In this document: positions 17,670-29,501 of the stretch, piece by piece
How the letters are laid out: every line of letters begins with the position of its first letter
How positions within the stretch are numbered: position 1 is the first letter of the stretch
From: Eubacterium sp.
GTDB lineage: Bacteria > Bacillota > Clostridia > Lachnospirales > Lachnospiraceae
Length of the DNA: 64,000 nt
Direction: 5' to 3'
Assembly (NCBI GenBank): GCA_017430325.1
Contig: JAFRNE010000003.1
Span: 60,954-124,953 of the forward strand
Translations under genes and position numbers: made by a program
The notes under the pieces: generated by a model
Seen by the model: the letters and a program-made list of their open reading frames with translations, nothing else
Told to the model about the DNA's origin: nothing
The model's database searches: none

Positions 17670-18122
17670 ATGAAAATGGTCGTACAGAGGGTGGAAAATG
17701 CCTCATGCACAGTTGAAGGAAGAGTTACCGGAAAGATAGATAAAGGCTTTCTGGTATTTATAGGTGTGTCCGATGAGGATGACGAAGCTGTTGCGGATAA
17801 AATGATAAAAAAACTGCTGGGACTTCGTATATTCAGTGACGAAAACGGTAAGATCAATCTTGCACTTAAGTATGTGGGCGGAAGCCTGCTCCTTATATCG
17901 CAGTTTACACTTTACGCGGATTGCAGTCATGGCAACAGACCATCGTTCATAAATGCCGGCAAGCCGGAACATGCTGAGAAGCTTTACAACTATATTATTA
18001 ATAAGGTTAGAGAAGCAGGCTATACTGCTGAAACAGGAGAGTTTGGTGCTGAGATGATCATCGAACTTACGAATCACGGGCCGTTCACTATTATTCTCGA
18101 CAGCCGGGAGTTTATCAAATAA
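17670..18122 (+). CDS. dtd: D-aminoacyl-tRNA deacylase
   Basis: 150 residues from the ATG at 17670 (aaagga upstream; the longer GTG start at 17646 adds residues not found in the family). Removes D-amino acids, and glycine mischarged on tRNA-Ala, from tRNA in the cytosol. Diagnostic DTD elements: N-terminal MKMVVQRVENASCTV, SQFTLYADC with GNRPSF, and the C-terminal NHGPFTIILDSR carrying the Gly-Pro motif that gives chirality proofreading. Length is normal. Monocistronic-looking with its own promoter. Confidence 0.95.
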   Translation: MKMVVQRVENASCTVEGRVTGKIDKGFLVFIGVSDEDDEAVADKMIKKLLGLRIFSDENGKINLALKYVGGSLLLISQFTLYADCSHGNRPSFINAGKPEHAEKLYNYIINKVREAGYTAETGEFGAEMIIELTNHGPFTIILDSREFIK

Positions 18123-18186
18123 TACTGTTTTAAGTAAATCTATAAATTAATCAGAATGCTGATATCATTTAGGAGGTTTGATTGAA

Positions 18187-18816
18187 ATGGAGAAAGATAG
18201 TAAAAAAAGGTCTTTTATTAATAAGTTTACTGTTGGGGCTGCCTTTTGCCTGGTTGGAGGGCTTCTATTTTTATTTGGATCATATGATTACTATAAATAT
18301 AAGAATTCAGCAAAAAATATTAATGAATTATCAATTAATGAACTTGAAAGCGGTATGATTGTTGAAGGTGACATTGAGTATAATTTAGGTGCGTACGCTG
18401 AGCGTGCAGCCGGAAGTATTGAAAACATATTTTATCTAATACCGATAAATAATAATGGCTATATTTCTTTTCACGCTAAATTTGATGATATAAATGTTTC
18501 GTTAGATAAACAGTTCAATGAATATATAGCATATCTTCAAGGCGGAAATTCTCCGCAAACAATTGTTCATATTAAAGGAAAAGTAAAAAAACTGACGGAT
18601 TCTGATGAAAAAAAGTATATGAAAGATTATTTGGGGGATAGCGAATATAAAGATAGTTGTATTTTTAATTATTACATTGATGATTTTGATGAAAAAGTCA
18701 GCAATGTTATAAGTGCTTTTGGCAGGATAATCTTCTTTGTTGGGGTATTTATAATTATTTTGGGGATTGAAAAGAAAACAAGAAAGAATAATTTTGGGAT
18801 ACCAATAAATAAATGA
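18187..18816 (+). CDS. Two-TM membrane protein of unknown function
   Basis: 209 residues from the ATG at 18187, ten bases after a perfect AGGAGG (the TTG at 18178 sits one base from the SD and is less likely). A hydrophobic segment at about 14-32 and another at about 177-199 flank an external or luminal region of about 140 residues with mixed strand/helix composition. I do not recognise the family. It is markedly AT-richer than dtd before it and lepA after it, which hints at recent acquisition. It ends 16 bases before lepA, so may be co-transcribed with it. Confidence 0.7.
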   Translation: MEKDSKKRSFINKFTVGAAFCLVGGLLFLFGSYDYYKYKNSAKNINELSINELESGMIVEGDIEYNLGAYAERAAGSIENIFYLIPINNNGYISFHAKFDDINVSLDKQFNEYIAYLQGGNSPQTIVHIKGKVKKLTDSDEKKYMKDYLGDSEYKDSCIFNYYIDDFDEKVSNVISAFGRIIFFVGVFIIILGIEKKTRKNNFGIPINK

Positions 18817-18832
18817 AAATGAGGAAAAGAAA

Positions 18833-20647
18833 TTGTCACATTTAGATCAGAATAAAATCAGAAATTTTTGTATAATCGCACATATTGATCACGGTAAGTC
18901 GACACTTGCCGACAGGATCATTGAGAAGACAGGAACTCTTACATCTCGTGAGATGCAGGAGCAGGTTCTTGATAATATGGATATCGAGCGTGAGAGGGGT
19001 ATCACCATCAAATCTCAGGCTGTGCGTATCATCTACAAAGCAAATGACGGACAGGAATATATCTTTAATCTTATCGATACACCGGGTCATGTTGACTTTA
19101 ACTACGAGGTATCGAGAAGCCTTGCTGCCTGCGAGGGAGCTGTTCTTGTTGTGGATGCTGCCCAGGGAATAGAGGCGCAGACTCTTGCAAATGTATATAT
19201 GGCGATAGATCATGACCTGGAGGTTTTTCCGGTCATCAATAAGATCGACCTTCCATCAGCTGAGCCTGAAAGAGTTAAGGCTGAGATAGAGGATGTCATC
19301 GGTATCGAGGCTCATGATGCACCGCTTATTTCTGCAAAGAACGGCATAAATATAGAAGAAGTGCTTGAAGCGATTGTTGCCAAGATCCCTGCTCCTGCGG
19401 GAGATGCTGAAGCACCATTCAAGGCACTTATATTTGACAGCCTTTACGATCAGTATAAGGGCGTTATCATATTCTGCAGGGTATTTGACGGTTTTATCCA
19501 TAAGGGCTCGAAGATCAAGATGATGGCTACAGGAACTGAGGTTGAGGTCGTTGAAGTTGGTATCTTCGGAGCAGGAAGATTCATTCCTACGGATGAAATA
19601 TCTGCCGGCATGGTTGGATATATCACAGCCAGCCTGAAAAATACATCCGAGACAGAAGTCGGTGATACAGTTACAGATGCAGAGAATCCATGTGCAGAGG
19701 CGCTTCCGGGATATAAGAAGGCGCGTCCTATGGTTTACTGCGGTATGTATCCGGCTGATGGTGCAAAATATCCTGAACTCAGAGATGCGCTTGAAAAACT
19801 GAAATTAAATGACGCTTCACTTTTTTATGAGCCTGAGACATCCATCGCACTGGGCTTCGGTTTCAGGTGCGGTTTCCTCGGACTCCTTCATCTTGAAGTT
19901 ATTCAGGAAAGACTTGAGAGAGAATACAACCTGGATCTTGTAACAACAGCTCCGGGCGTTGTTTATCGTGTTTATAAAACAGACGGTGAGATGATCGAGC
20001 TGACCAATCCTTCAAATCTGCCGGATCCTTCTGAGATAGATCACATGGAGGAACCAATCGTAAGTGCTGAGATCATGGTCACTTCGGAATATACAGGTGC
20101 CATAATGACACTCTGCCAGGAAAGACGTGGAGTTTATCTTGGTATGGAGTATATCGAGACCTCGAGAGTGCTTCTTAAATACGAGCTTCCTCTGAATGAG
20201 ATCATCTATGATTTCTTCGATGCACTTAAGTCACGTTCGAGAGGTTATGCTTCCTTTGATTATGAGATCAAGGGCTATCAGACTTCTAAGCTTGTTAAGC
20301 TTGATATCCTTATCAATCGTGAAGAGGTCGATGCACTTTCGTTTATCGTGCATGCAGATTCAGCTTATGAGAGAGCAAGGAAGATGTGCGAGAAGCTTAA
20401 GGACGAGATCCCGAGACATCTCTTTGAGATCCCTATTCAGGGTGCTGTGGGCGGTAAGATAATCGCCCGAGAGACAGTTAAAGCCATGCGTAAGGATGTT
20501 CTTGCGAAGTGTTACGGTGGTGATATCACACGTAAGAGAAAGCTTCTCGAGAAGCAGAAGGAAGGCAAGAAGCGTATGCGTCAGATCGGTAATGTAGAGA
20601 TCCCGCAGAAGGCCTTCATGAGTGTTCTGAAGCTTGATGAAGAGTAG
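18833..20647 (+). CDS. lepA: Elongation factor 4 (back-translocating ribosomal GTPase)
   Basis: 604 residues, full length. Translational GTPase that acts on stalled or ionic-stressed ribosomes and affects 30S biogenesis. TTG start at 18833 with GAGGAAAAG upstream; the protein begins [23 protein letters not shown] as expected, so the TTG is convincing. G1 AHIDHGKS (16-23), switch I RGITIK, G3 DTPGH (82-86), G4 NKID (136-139), then EF-G-like domains II, III and V and the LepA-specific C-terminal domain ([39 protein letters not shown]). Followed by hemW, a common pairing in Firmicutes. Confidence 0.97.
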   Translation: MSHLDQNKIRNFCIIAHIDHGKSTLADRIIEKTGTLTSREMQEQVLDNMDIERERGITIKSQAVRIIYKANDGQEYIFNLIDTPGHVDFNYEVSRSLAACEGAVLVVDAAQGIEAQTLANVYMAIDHDLEVFPVINKIDLPSAEPERVKAEIEDVIGIEAHDAPLISAKNGINIEEVLEAIVAKIPAPAGDAEAPFKALIFDSLYDQYKGVIIFCRVFDGFIHKGSKIKMMATGTEVEVVEVGIFGAGRFIPTDEISAGMVGYITASLKNTSETEVGDTVTDAENPCAEALPGYKKARPMVYCGMYPADGAKYPELRDALEKLKLNDASLFYEPETSIALGFGFRCGFLGLLHLEVIQERLEREYNLDLVTTAPGVVYRVYKTDGEMIELTNPSNLPDPSEIDHMEEPIVSAEIMVTSEYTGAIMTLCQERRGVYLGMEYIETSRVLLKYELPLNEIIYDFFDALKSRSRGYASFDYEIKGYQTSKLVKLDILINREEVDALSFIVHADSAYERARKMCEKLKDEIPRHLFEIPIQGAVGGKIIARETVKAMRKDVLAKCYGGDITRKRKLLEKQKEGKKRMRQIGNVEIPQKAFMSVLKLDEE

Positions 20648-20716
20648 GCATTTTATTGCTTTTGATAATTATGGCACGATGATCATAACGGCCGGATACA
20701 ATAATAGGAAATATAA

Positions 20717-21916
20717 ATGAAAAAAGATATAAGCATATACGTTCATATCCCTTTCTGTCAGAAAAAATGCATCTACTGCGATTTCCTGTCATTTGCGGAC
20801 TGCACTTATGCAAAGCAGCTTCAGTATATCGATTCGCTGGTGCAGGAGATCAAGCTTTATAAGCCTTTTGCTGACAGATATAAGGTTAAGACAATATTTA
20901 TCGGCGGAGGAACTCCGTCACTTATTGATGAAGTATTTATCGGAAATATTTTATCGACTATCAGAAGTGTATTCGAGGTCGACAGATTTCCGGAGATAAC
21001 AATAGAGGCCAATCCTGGCACTCTTAAATACACGAGTCTTCTTGCATATCAGACTCACGGCATCAACAGACTTTCAATTGGTCTTCAGTCGACGGATGAT
21101 TCGGCACTCAAGATGCTTGGAAGGATACACAACTTTGACCAGTTCGTTGCGACCTTCAAGTCTGCGAGAAGAGCGGGCTTCAAGAATATCAATATCGATC
21201 TTATGAGTGGTATTCCGGGACAGACTGAGCACAGCTTTGTGGAAACTCTTATGAAGGTGGTGGAGTTTGATCCGGAGCATATCTCCGTTTATTCTCTGCA
21301 GGTTGAGGAGGGCACGCCTCTTTATGAAAATGATGCGCTCCGTAATCTGATCCCTGATGAGGATGTTGACAGAAGAATGTATGCCATGAGCAAGAAGGTG
21401 CTTGCGGTCAACGGCTACGAAAGGTATGAGTTTTCGAATTATTCGAAGCCGGGTTATAGCTGCAAGCATAATATCGTTTACTGGACCGGAGGCGAGTATA
21501 TCGGTTTCGGTCTGGGAGCTGCATCGTATTTCAAAGGACAACGTTTCAGCAATACCAGAGATATCGAAAAATATATCGAGATATTCCAGGAGAATCAGTC
21601 TGCGATAGTGGCAGGTGAAGATAAGTTCAAGGTTTATGATGATGTGACCGGACAGCTCAGAGAAGGCATTGAGACTATCTATATCGACAGCAGGATGGAG
21701 GAGTTCATGTTCCTCGGTCTCAGGATGATCAAGGGTGTCAGCAGAGCGGGGTTTAAAGCGAGGTTCTCCAAGGATATTTACGAGGTTTACGGACCGGTCA
21801 TAAACAAATACGTAAGTGAAGGATTTATGATCTCAGAGGGCGATAATGTAAGGCTCAGCGAGAGAGGCATAGACGTCAGCAATATCATATTATCCGATTT
21901 TATATTGGATAGATAA
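20717..21916 (+). CDS. hemW: Radical SAM heme chaperone HemW
   Basis: 399 residues. Radical SAM family with the CxxxCxxC cluster motif at Cys14/18/21 followed by the family's CDF; GGGTPS (SAM region) and EANPGT follow. The HNIVYW signature and GFGLGAASY further on mark HemW rather than HemN: it lacks the coproporphyrinogen-oxidase N-terminal features and instead is a heme-trafficking chaperone. Sits 69 bases after lepA without a clear terminator between them; a hairpin after its stop (21983-22012) may end the unit. Confidence 0.93.
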   Translation: MKKDISIYVHIPFCQKKCIYCDFLSFADCTYAKQLQYIDSLVQEIKLYKPFADRYKVKTIFIGGGTPSLIDEVFIGNILSTIRSVFEVDRFPEITIEANPGTLKYTSLLAYQTHGINRLSIGLQSTDDSALKMLGRIHNFDQFVATFKSARRAGFKNINIDLMSGIPGQTEHSFVETLMKVVEFDPEHISVYSLQVEEGTPLYENDALRNLIPDEDVDRRMYAMSKKVLAVNGYERYEFSNYSKPGYSCKHNIVYWTGGEYIGFGLGAASYFKGQRFSNTRDIEKYIEIFQENQSAIVAGEDKFKVYDDVTGQLREGIETIYIDSRMEEFMFLGLRMIKGVSRAGFKARFSKDIYEVYGPVINKYVSEGFMISEGDNVRLSERGIDVSNIILSDFILDR

Positions 21917-21982
21917 AGGGCGTAAAAATCCTTTTGTAAAAACTGTAAAAAAATAACTGAAAATAAGCAAAAAAATATATAA

Positions 21983-22012
21983 AATGCCTTGACAATAAGC
22001 GGTCAAGGCATT
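21983..22012 (+). terminator. 11-bp inverted repeat between hemW and hrcA (possible terminator) containing the hrcA -35
   Basis: Arms 21983-21993 and 22002-22012 pair perfectly around 8 bases. The 3' side lacks a good T-run (attatattt), so termination of hemW would be weak. The 5' arm contains the TTGACA of the hrcA promoter, so it may be an operator instead. Confidence 0.45.
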
Positions 22013-22017
22013 ATATT
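21989..22017 (+). promoter_or_regulatory. Heat-shock operon promoter
   Basis: Perfect TTGACA (21989-21994), 17-base spacer, TATATT (22012-22017). Directly followed by CIRCE, so HrcA bound there would block initiation or escape. Confidence 0.8.
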
Positions 22018-22028
22018 TAGGATAGTGT

Positions 22029-22055
22029 TTAGCACTCAGCTAGTTTGAGTGCTAA
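22029..22055. promoter_or_regulatory. CIRCE element (HrcA operator)
   Basis: TTAGCACTC - 9 bases - GAGTGCTAA, a perfect match to the CIRCE consensus, 11 bases downstream of the -10 and 22 bases before the hrcA start. HrcA dimers bind it; GroE-assisted folding of HrcA sets repression, and heat relieves it. Confidence 0.97.
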
Positions 22056-22077
22056 CAATTACGAAGGCGGTGATGAA

Positions 22078-23136
22078 TTGGATATAAATGATACTCTAGA
22101 TGAGAGAAAAGAAATCATCCTGAAGGCTATCATTTCGAATTACCTTGAAACCGGCGAACCGGTCGGCTCAAGGACCATTTCAAAGTATACCGATCTTAAC
22201 CTCAGCTCAGCAACGATCAGAAACGAGATGTCTGACCTTGAAGAACTTGGATATATAGTTCAGCCGCATACTTCAGCGGGACGTATTCCAACGGACAAGG
22301 GCTACAGATTCTACGTTGACAGGATGATGTCTGAGAAAGAGGAAAGCGAAGCGGCTCAGGGAGCGCTGCTTGAGAGAGTTGATAAATTGGAATCGCTTCT
22401 CAAACAGGTAGCCAAGGTGCTTGCATATAATACACAATATGCCACCATGGTTACGTCTCCGAGGATGCTCAACAGACAGATAAAATTCATTCAGCTTTCA
22501 CAGGTGGATGAGACTAAGCTGGTAGCAGTCATTGTTGTCGGGAACAACGTGGCCAGAAACCGGCTTATCGATGTTGACAGACCGCTTGGCAATGAGGAGG
22601 TGCTGAAGTTCAACCTGCTCCTTAATACATTTCTTCAGGGAATACTCGTCAGTGAGATAAATATCGAAATGATGCAGACCATGAGGGAACAGGCAGGTGA
22701 CTACGCGGACATACTTGAGAAGATATTCGAAGGCATAGTTGACACGGTGCATCAGGCTGAGGAAACAGAGATATATACCAGCGGTGCATCAAATCTTCTT
22801 AAGCTTGGAGAGCTCGGGGATGTAAATCGTGCAAGTGCACTTCTTGAAACGTTCGAAGATAAGCAGGAGCTTGGACAACTTGCTTCAGCTGCTCTTAACC
22901 ACAATGAAGTAAGTGGTGAAAGCAATATCCAGATATACATCGGTGATGAATCACCGGTCGAAAACATGAAGGATTATTCAATAGTTACATCGACTTATGA
23001 ACTTCCTGAGGGAGCGAAGGGTACTATCGGAATCATAGGACCTAAGCGAATGGATTACAAGAAGGTCGTAAATACATTGAAGAGTCTTACGGACGAACTT
23101 GATACCATATTCCGCAAGGAAGAGAAAAAGGGGTGA
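22078..23136 (+). CDS. hrcA: Heat-inducible transcription repressor HrcA
   Basis: 352 residues from the TTG at 22078. That start is chosen because AAGGCGGTG, a near-perfect SD, ends five bases before it; an upstream in-frame TTG at 22045 lies inside CIRCE. N-terminal winged helix (LDERKEIILKAIISNYLETG, ATIRNEMSDLEELGYI, HTSAGRIPTDKGYRFYVD) followed by the GAF-like dimerisation domain ending with GTIGIIGPKRMDYKKVV. Binds the CIRCE just upstream, giving autoregulation of hrcA-grpE-dnaK-dnaJ. Confidence 0.97.
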   Translation: MDINDTLDERKEIILKAIISNYLETGEPVGSRTISKYTDLNLSSATIRNEMSDLEELGYIVQPHTSAGRIPTDKGYRFYVDRMMSEKEESEAAQGALLERVDKLESLLKQVAKVLAYNTQYATMVTSPRMLNRQIKFIQLSQVDETKLVAVIVVGNNVARNRLIDVDRPLGNEEVLKFNLLLNTFLQGILVSEINIEMMQTMREQAGDYADILEKIFEGIVDTVHQAEETEIYTSGASNLLKLGELGDVNRASALLETFEDKQELGQLASAALNHNEVSGESNIQIYIGDESPVENMKDYSIVTSTYELPEGAKGTIGIIGPKRMDYKKVVNTLKSLTDELDTIFRKEEKKG

Positions 23137-23143
23137 ATGAAGA

Positions 23144-23824
23144 ATGGCAGGAATGAGTATGGCAGAAATGCTCCAGTCTCTGCAGGATGAAAAGGAAGAG
23201 AAGGATGGTGTCGGAACTTCCAAAGGCGCAGAGAAGGTCGTTAATGTAGTTATAGGGCAGCCAATAGACGGAACTATAGTTACGGTTGATGATGAGCAGT
23301 ACGTAACTGCGGAGGATGCCGACGCAAAGAGACCTAAGCCGATTCCTAAAAAGAACAGGCGGGGCAACAAAGAGCTTTTGGCCGAGCTTGACAGAACAAA
23401 AGAGCTTGCCGAAGGCAATAAGGAAAAATACCAGAGACTGATGGCTGAGTTTGATAATGCAAGAGCCAGAAGTGAGAAGGAAAATTCAAAGATGTTTGAT
23501 TACGGTGCCAAGGATACACTTGAGAAGCTTCTCCCTATAGTGGACGACTTCGAAAGAGCTTTGGAGAATATCCCTGAGAGTGAAAAGGGTGCCTTCTCAG
23601 ACGGAATTGAGATGATCTACAAGAAGATGATGGATACGCTTAAGGGAATCGGTGTTGAGCCGATGAACGCAGCAGACAAACCATTTGATCCTAATTTCCA
23701 CAATGCGGTAATACATGTTGAGGATGAGAATTATCCTGAAAACACTGTTGTCGAAGAGATGCAGAAGGGTTACATGTATAAAGATCAGGTGCTCCGTCAC
23801 AGCATGGTAAAGGTTGCCAATTAA
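23144..23824 (+). CDS. grpE: Nucleotide exchange factor GrpE
   Basis: 226 residues, seven bases after hrcA. Releases ADP from DnaK. A long, poorly conserved acidic N-terminal region (1-75) precedes a coiled coil (about 75-130, KELLAELDRTKELAEGNKEK then RLMAEFDNARARSEKE) and the beta wing (GVEPMNAADKPFDPNFHNAV, then YKDQVLRHSMVKVAN). The N-terminal extension is longer than in many GrpEs. Second gene of the CIRCE operon. Confidence 0.96.
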   Translation: MAGMSMAEMLQSLQDEKEEKDGVGTSKGAEKVVNVVIGQPIDGTIVTVDDEQYVTAEDADAKRPKPIPKKNRRGNKELLAELDRTKELAEGNKEKYQRLMAEFDNARARSEKENSKMFDYGAKDTLEKLLPIVDDFERALENIPESEKGAFSDGIEMIYKKMMDTLKGIGVEPMNAADKPFDPNFHNAVIHVEDENYPENTVVEEMQKGYMYKDQVLRHSMVKVAN

Positions 23825-23846
23825 TATATATTTTAAATGAAATTAA

Positions 23847-25724
<1,878 letters not shown>

Positions 25725-25752
25725 AATATAATATGGTAAATTAAATTTCAGC

Positions 25753-25795
25753 ATGGATTCGTATCTGCGGTGTATTTCTGCAGGTGCGAATCCAT
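25753..25795 (+). other. Intercistronic hairpin between dnaK and dnaJ
   Basis: A 9-bp perfect stem (atggattcg / cgaatccat) with an internal ctgc/gcag pairing and no T-tract. More likely a processing, stability or partial attenuation site that lowers dnaJ relative to dnaK than a full terminator. Confidence 0.55.
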
Positions 25796-25829
25796 TGTGA
25801 GTATAAGGAAAGAGTAAAAGGGGATATTT

Positions 25830-26999
25830 ATGGCGGAAGCATTAGACAAGAGAGACGCGTATGAGGTGCTTGGGGTTTCCCGAAACGCGAACGACAATGA
25901 TTTGAAGAAGGCATACAGAGTCCTTGCCAAGAAATATCATCCGGACGCTAATCCGGGGGATAAGGAGGCTGAGGAGAAGTTCAAGGAAGCTTCAGAGGCT
26001 TACGCCATCCTCAGTGACGCAGAAAACAGGAAGAAATACGATCAGTACGGATGGGCTGCATTTGATCCTAACGGACAGGGCGGAGACAGCGGCTTTGACT
26101 TTGCTGATATGGGCGACATCTTCGGAGATATCTTCGGAGATATGTTCGGAAGCGGAAATAAGAAAACACAGTCAAGCGGACCTGTTAAGGGTGCTGATAT
26201 CAAGACTACTATCAGATGTACCTTTGAAGAGGCTGCATTTGGAACACAGACAGAGGTTGAGCTTCCTCTGAAGGACGAGTGTCCTGTATGTCAGGGAAGT
26301 GGTGCACAGCCTGGACATCCGGCTGAGACCTGTGGTAAGTGTGGCGGTAAGGGTCAGGTTGCTCTTACACAGCAGTCACTTTTCGGTATGACAAGAACTA
26401 TCCAGACTTGTCCTGACTGCCAGGGAAGTGGAAAGATAATCAAGTTCAAGTGTAGTAACTGTGCAGGTTCCGGTTTCGTTAAGAGTAAGAAGATCATTCA
26501 GATCAAGGTTCCTGCAGGTATTGATAACGGACAGAGCATCAGACTTCGTGAGATGGGTGAGCCTGGTATCAATGGCGGCGCAAGAGGTGACCTTATTGTT
26601 ACTATCCTTGTAGATAAGCATGCGATATTCCAGAGACAGGAATATGATCTTTATTCAACAGAGCAGGTTGCATTTACTCAGGCTGCACTTGGTGGAAAGA
26701 TCACTATCAATACAATTGATGGACCTTATGAATATGATCTTAAGGCCGGTACACAGACCAATACAAAGATCACTCTTAAGGGCAAGGGTATTCCTACTCT
26801 GAGAAACAAGAATGTCAGAGGTAACCACTATGTAACTCTTATGGTAGAGGTTCCTGAGAACCTTACAGAGGAGCAGAAGCAGGTACTTAAGCAGCAGGCA
26901 GATCCATATGCTGTAGAGGTAAGAGCTGCTACTGATTCACTTGGTGGATTCTCCTTCGGCGGACATAAGAAAAAGAAAAAAGGAATAAAGAAAGTATGA
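25830..26999 (+). CDS. dnaJ: Molecular chaperone DnaJ (Hsp40)
   Basis: 389 residues. J domain (about 7-72) with the essential HPD in [11 protein letters not shown], Gly/Phe-rich stretch (about 80-115, [15 protein letters not shown]), then four zinc-binding CxxCxGxG repeats ([32 protein letters not shown]) and the C-terminal substrate-binding domains. A lysine-rich tail ([10 protein letters not shown]) ends the protein. The stop codon overlaps the prmA start (ATGA), indicating translational coupling. Confidence 0.98.
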   Translation: MAEALDKRDAYEVLGVSRNANDNDLKKAYRVLAKKYHPDANPGDKEAEEKFKEASEAYAILSDAENRKKYDQYGWAAFDPNGQGGDSGFDFADMGDIFGDIFGDMFGSGNKKTQSSGPVKGADIKTTIRCTFEEAAFGTQTEVELPLKDECPVCQGSGAQPGHPAETCGKCGGKGQVALTQQSLFGMTRTIQTCPDCQGSGKIIKFKCSNCAGSGFVKSKKIIQIKVPAGIDNGQSIRLREMGEPGINGGARGDLIVTILVDKHAIFQRQEYDLYSTEQVAFTQAALGGKITINTIDGPYEYDLKAGTQTNTKITLKGKGIPTLRNKNVRGNHYVTLMVEVPENLTEEQKQVLKQQADPYAVEVRAATDSLGGFSFGGHKKKKKGIKKV

Positions 27000-28048
27000 T
27001 ATGGAAGAAGTTAACGATCGATACGAGTGTTGAAGCAGTTGATCTTATCAGCGAATTTCTGAGCGGGCTTGGAGTAGAGGGCGTTATGATTGAAGATAAT
27101 GTTCCTATTTCCGAGGAGGATCTGGAAATGATGTTTGTAGATATACCTGCAACACTTGGAGAAGACGATGGCACAGCCAAAGTTTCCTGCTTCGTTGACG
27201 ATTCATTTGATATTAATGAACTTAAGGCGGATATAGCTGCAGAGCTTGTCCGCCTTGAAGAGTTTATAGACGTAGGCAGTAAGGAGATAACTGTCAGCGA
27301 TACAAGTGATGACTCAACATGGCAGAACAACTGGAAACAGTATTTTAAACCATTCAGATTATATGACAATATTGTTATCCTTCCGACCTGGGAGGAATAC
27401 GACGACATAAGACCGGGAGACACTGTTGTAAGGATAGAGTCGGTTATGGCTTTCGGTACCGGTACACATGAGACAACAAAACTCTGCATCGGCCAGATTA
27501 AGAAATACCTTAAGGAAGGCCAGTCTGTATTTGATATCGGAAGCGGAAGCGGTATCCTTTCGATAATCAGTGTATATCTCGGAGCGGGCTATGTTCATGG
27601 TATGGATATAGACCCTGATGCGGTTCGCGCAAGTCTTGAAAATGCTGAAGCAAACGGTTTCGATAAGGACAGGATCGATTTCACCTGCGGAAACCTGCTG
27701 GACAGCAATTATATTGCCGGCGTCTCAAGAAGAAAGGGCGATTTTGAGAAGAAGCAGGCAGAGAATGAGGCCGGTGCTGTATCGGTTGATGAAGACGGCG
27801 CGGCAGATGCTGAGAAGACTGCGGCTGTCGACAGACAGTATGATATAGTCGTTGCAAATATACTTGCAGACGTTATCATGCCTCTTTCTGCTGTTGTTAG
27901 ACCATATATGAAGGAGGACGGACTCTTCATTACTTCAGGTATCATTGATACCAAGGAGGAAGAGGTTAAGGCTGAGCTCCTGAAGAATGGTTTCGAGATC
28001 ATCGATATCATTCATATGGGCGAGTGGGTTTCGATAGTCTGCAAGTAA
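26996..28048 (+). CDS. prmA: Ribosomal protein L11 methyltransferase
   Basis: 350 residues; ATG at 26996 overlaps the dnaJ stop by four bases. Class I SAM methyltransferase that trimethylates L11. N-terminal L11-binding domain, then GTGTHETT (about 154-161), SAM motif [12 protein letters not shown], and the catalytic-loop [10 protein letters not shown]. An insertion of about 40 acidic residues (about 243-281) sits just before the NIL loop, making the protein longer than the usual 310 or so. Position after dnaJ is the common Firmicutes arrangement. Confidence 0.95.
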   Translation: MIWKKLTIDTSVEAVDLISEFLSGLGVEGVMIEDNVPISEEDLEMMFVDIPATLGEDDGTAKVSCFVDDSFDINELKADIAAELVRLEEFIDVGSKEITVSDTSDDSTWQNNWKQYFKPFRLYDNIVILPTWEEYDDIRPGDTVVRIESVMAFGTGTHETTKLCIGQIKKYLKEGQSVFDIGSGSGILSIISVYLGAGYVHGMDIDPDAVRASLENAEANGFDKDRIDFTCGNLLDSNYIAGVSRRKGDFEKKQAENEAGAVSVDEDGAADAEKTAAVDRQYDIVVANILADVIMPLSAVVRPYMKEDGLFITSGIIDTKEEEVKAELLKNGFEIIDIIHMGEWVSIVCK

Positions 28049-28065
28049 CTATTGAGAGGTGTTAA

Positions 28066-28650
28066 ATGCTTCTGAGCGACGCAAAAGAGTATTATATTAA
28101 ATATCTGGGCGACGGGCATAAGATGTATCTTGATGACATCAAACGCTACGAAGAGTTCAAGGCTATGGATATACCTGAACGCACTAAGGCTGAGTGGGAT
28201 GATGAAATAGTTGCGATGTATTTTAAAACTCTTCATGATGATCCGGATGAGGTCTGGGTCAAACATGACAGGATAATAAAGATCCTCCGAAAGGAGCGCT
28301 GCGACTATCTGAAATGGGGCAGGCTGCTTCTTGATGAATTGGAAGGCTTTGAGTATCTGAATAAAAAAAATAAGATACTCATAATAGAAAATATGGCCGG
28401 GAGAGACAGATATCATAAGGAAGGTGGAGCTTATATCATCATCACGAAGACGCCTTATGCCGAACGGCTTGATCAGATCATGCAGGAATTCATGGATTTC
28501 TACGTAACAGAGGATGATAACCTGAGTCAGCTGGGCTGGCGTGACATAAGAGACAGATACAATAGGGCGGTAATAGAATATAACAGAGCCTACAGAAAAT
28601 GGACAGAGCGTCCCGGTGACGAGGTTTACAGAGGCGAGGAAGAGATATAG
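28066..28650 (+). CDS. Conserved-looking hypothetical protein in the prmA-rsmE operon
   Basis: 194 residues, SD gagaggtg before ATG 28066, 17 bases after prmA and 3 bases before rsmE. Soluble, highly charged, rich in Tyr, Asp, Arg and Trp, predicted mostly helical (KAEWDDEIVAMYFKTL; DRIIKILRKERCDYLKWG). No signal peptide, membrane segment or known motif. The tight packing between two ribosome-methyltransferase genes says it is really expressed, but I cannot name its function. Confidence 0.7.
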   Translation: MLLSDAKEYYIKYLGDGHKMYLDDIKRYEEFKAMDIPERTKAEWDDEIVAMYFKTLHDDPDEVWVKHDRIIKILRKERCDYLKWGRLLLDELEGFEYLNKKNKILIIENMAGRDRYHKEGGAYIIITKTPYAERLDQIMQEFMDFYVTEDDNLSQLGWRDIRDRYNRAVIEYNRAYRKWTERPGDEVYRGEEEI

Positions 28651-28653
28651 ATC

Positions 28654-29460
28654 ATGAGTTTGTACAGATTCTATGTGGAAGGATGCAGCAATGCGTCCGA
28701 TAAAATATATATTTCCGGCAAGGATCAGAATCATATAAAGAATGTACTCAGACTGCGTATCGGTGAGGAGATCATAATCAGCGACGGTACCTCGAGGGAT
28801 TATCATTGCAGGATTGCTGATTATCCGGAGGATATGGTTGAGGCTGAGATCATCGATATCACTGACAACGCCACCGAGCTTCCGGCGCAGGTTGTGCTGT
28901 TCCAGGGCATGCCGAAAGCAGACAAGTTTGAGCATATCATACAGAAGACGGTAGAGCTTGGAGTTCATGAGATATATCCGGTCATGATGAAGAGATGTGT
29001 GGTCAAACTTGAGGGCGGAAATGGCAGTACAGATAAAAACGGTTTCCTGACTGTCAGCTCCAAGGAAGCCAAGAAGATCCAGAGATATAATAATATAGCT
29101 GAGGCTGCGGCAAAGCAGTCGCAGAGAGGCATCATTCCTGAGGTTAAGAGCTTTGTTTCTTTTAAAAGGGCTGCAGAAATTGCATCTGAAATGGATGTGG
29201 TGCTTGTACCTTACGAATCTGCTGAGGGAATGGACTACTCGCGTAATGTTATAGCTGAGATAAAAAAGCTTTGCACAGAGAGTTCGAAGAGGCCGATGGT
29301 TGCTGTATTTATCGGACCGGAGGGAGGCTTCGCTCAGGAGGAGATAGATCTTCTGTCAGAAAAAGGCGGCAGGATCATTTCTCTTGGAAGAAGGATACTC
29401 AGAACGGAAACGGCGGGCCCGGCTATCATGTCGGTAATGGGCTTCGCATTGGATGAATGA
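28654..29460 (+). CDS. rsmE: 16S rRNA (uracil-1498-N3)-methyltransferase
   Basis: 268 residues. SPOUT-class methyltransferase that modifies U1498 in helix 44. N-terminal PUA-like domain (about 1-70, HIKNVLRLRIGEEIIISDG) followed by a trefoil-knot domain with QKTVELGVHEIYPV, the AEAAAKQSQRG motif, FIGPEGGFAQEEIDLL and LGRRILRTETAGPAIM at the SAM pocket. All typical RsmE elements are present and length is normal. Starts three bases after the preceding ORF. Confidence 0.95.
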   Translation: MSLYRFYVEGCSNASDKIYISGKDQNHIKNVLRLRIGEEIIISDGTSRDYHCRIADYPEDMVEAEIIDITDNATELPAQVVLFQGMPKADKFEHIIQKTVELGVHEIYPVMMKRCVVKLEGGNGSTDKNGFLTVSSKEAKKIQRYNNIAEAAAKQSQRGIIPEVKSFVSFKRAAEIASEMDVVLVPYESAEGMDYSRNVIAEIKKLCTESSKRPMVAVFIGPEGGFAQEEIDLLSEKGGRIISLGRRILRTETAGPAIMSVMGFALDE

Positions 29461-29501
29461 TCCTTTGTTAAATAATGATGAAATAATAGTTGGTAAAGAT
29501 A

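Noticed and set aside
28012..28968. 318-residue minus-strand open frame across the prmA-rsmE region
   Set aside because: Covers three packed plus-strand genes, has no SD and no recognisable motif.
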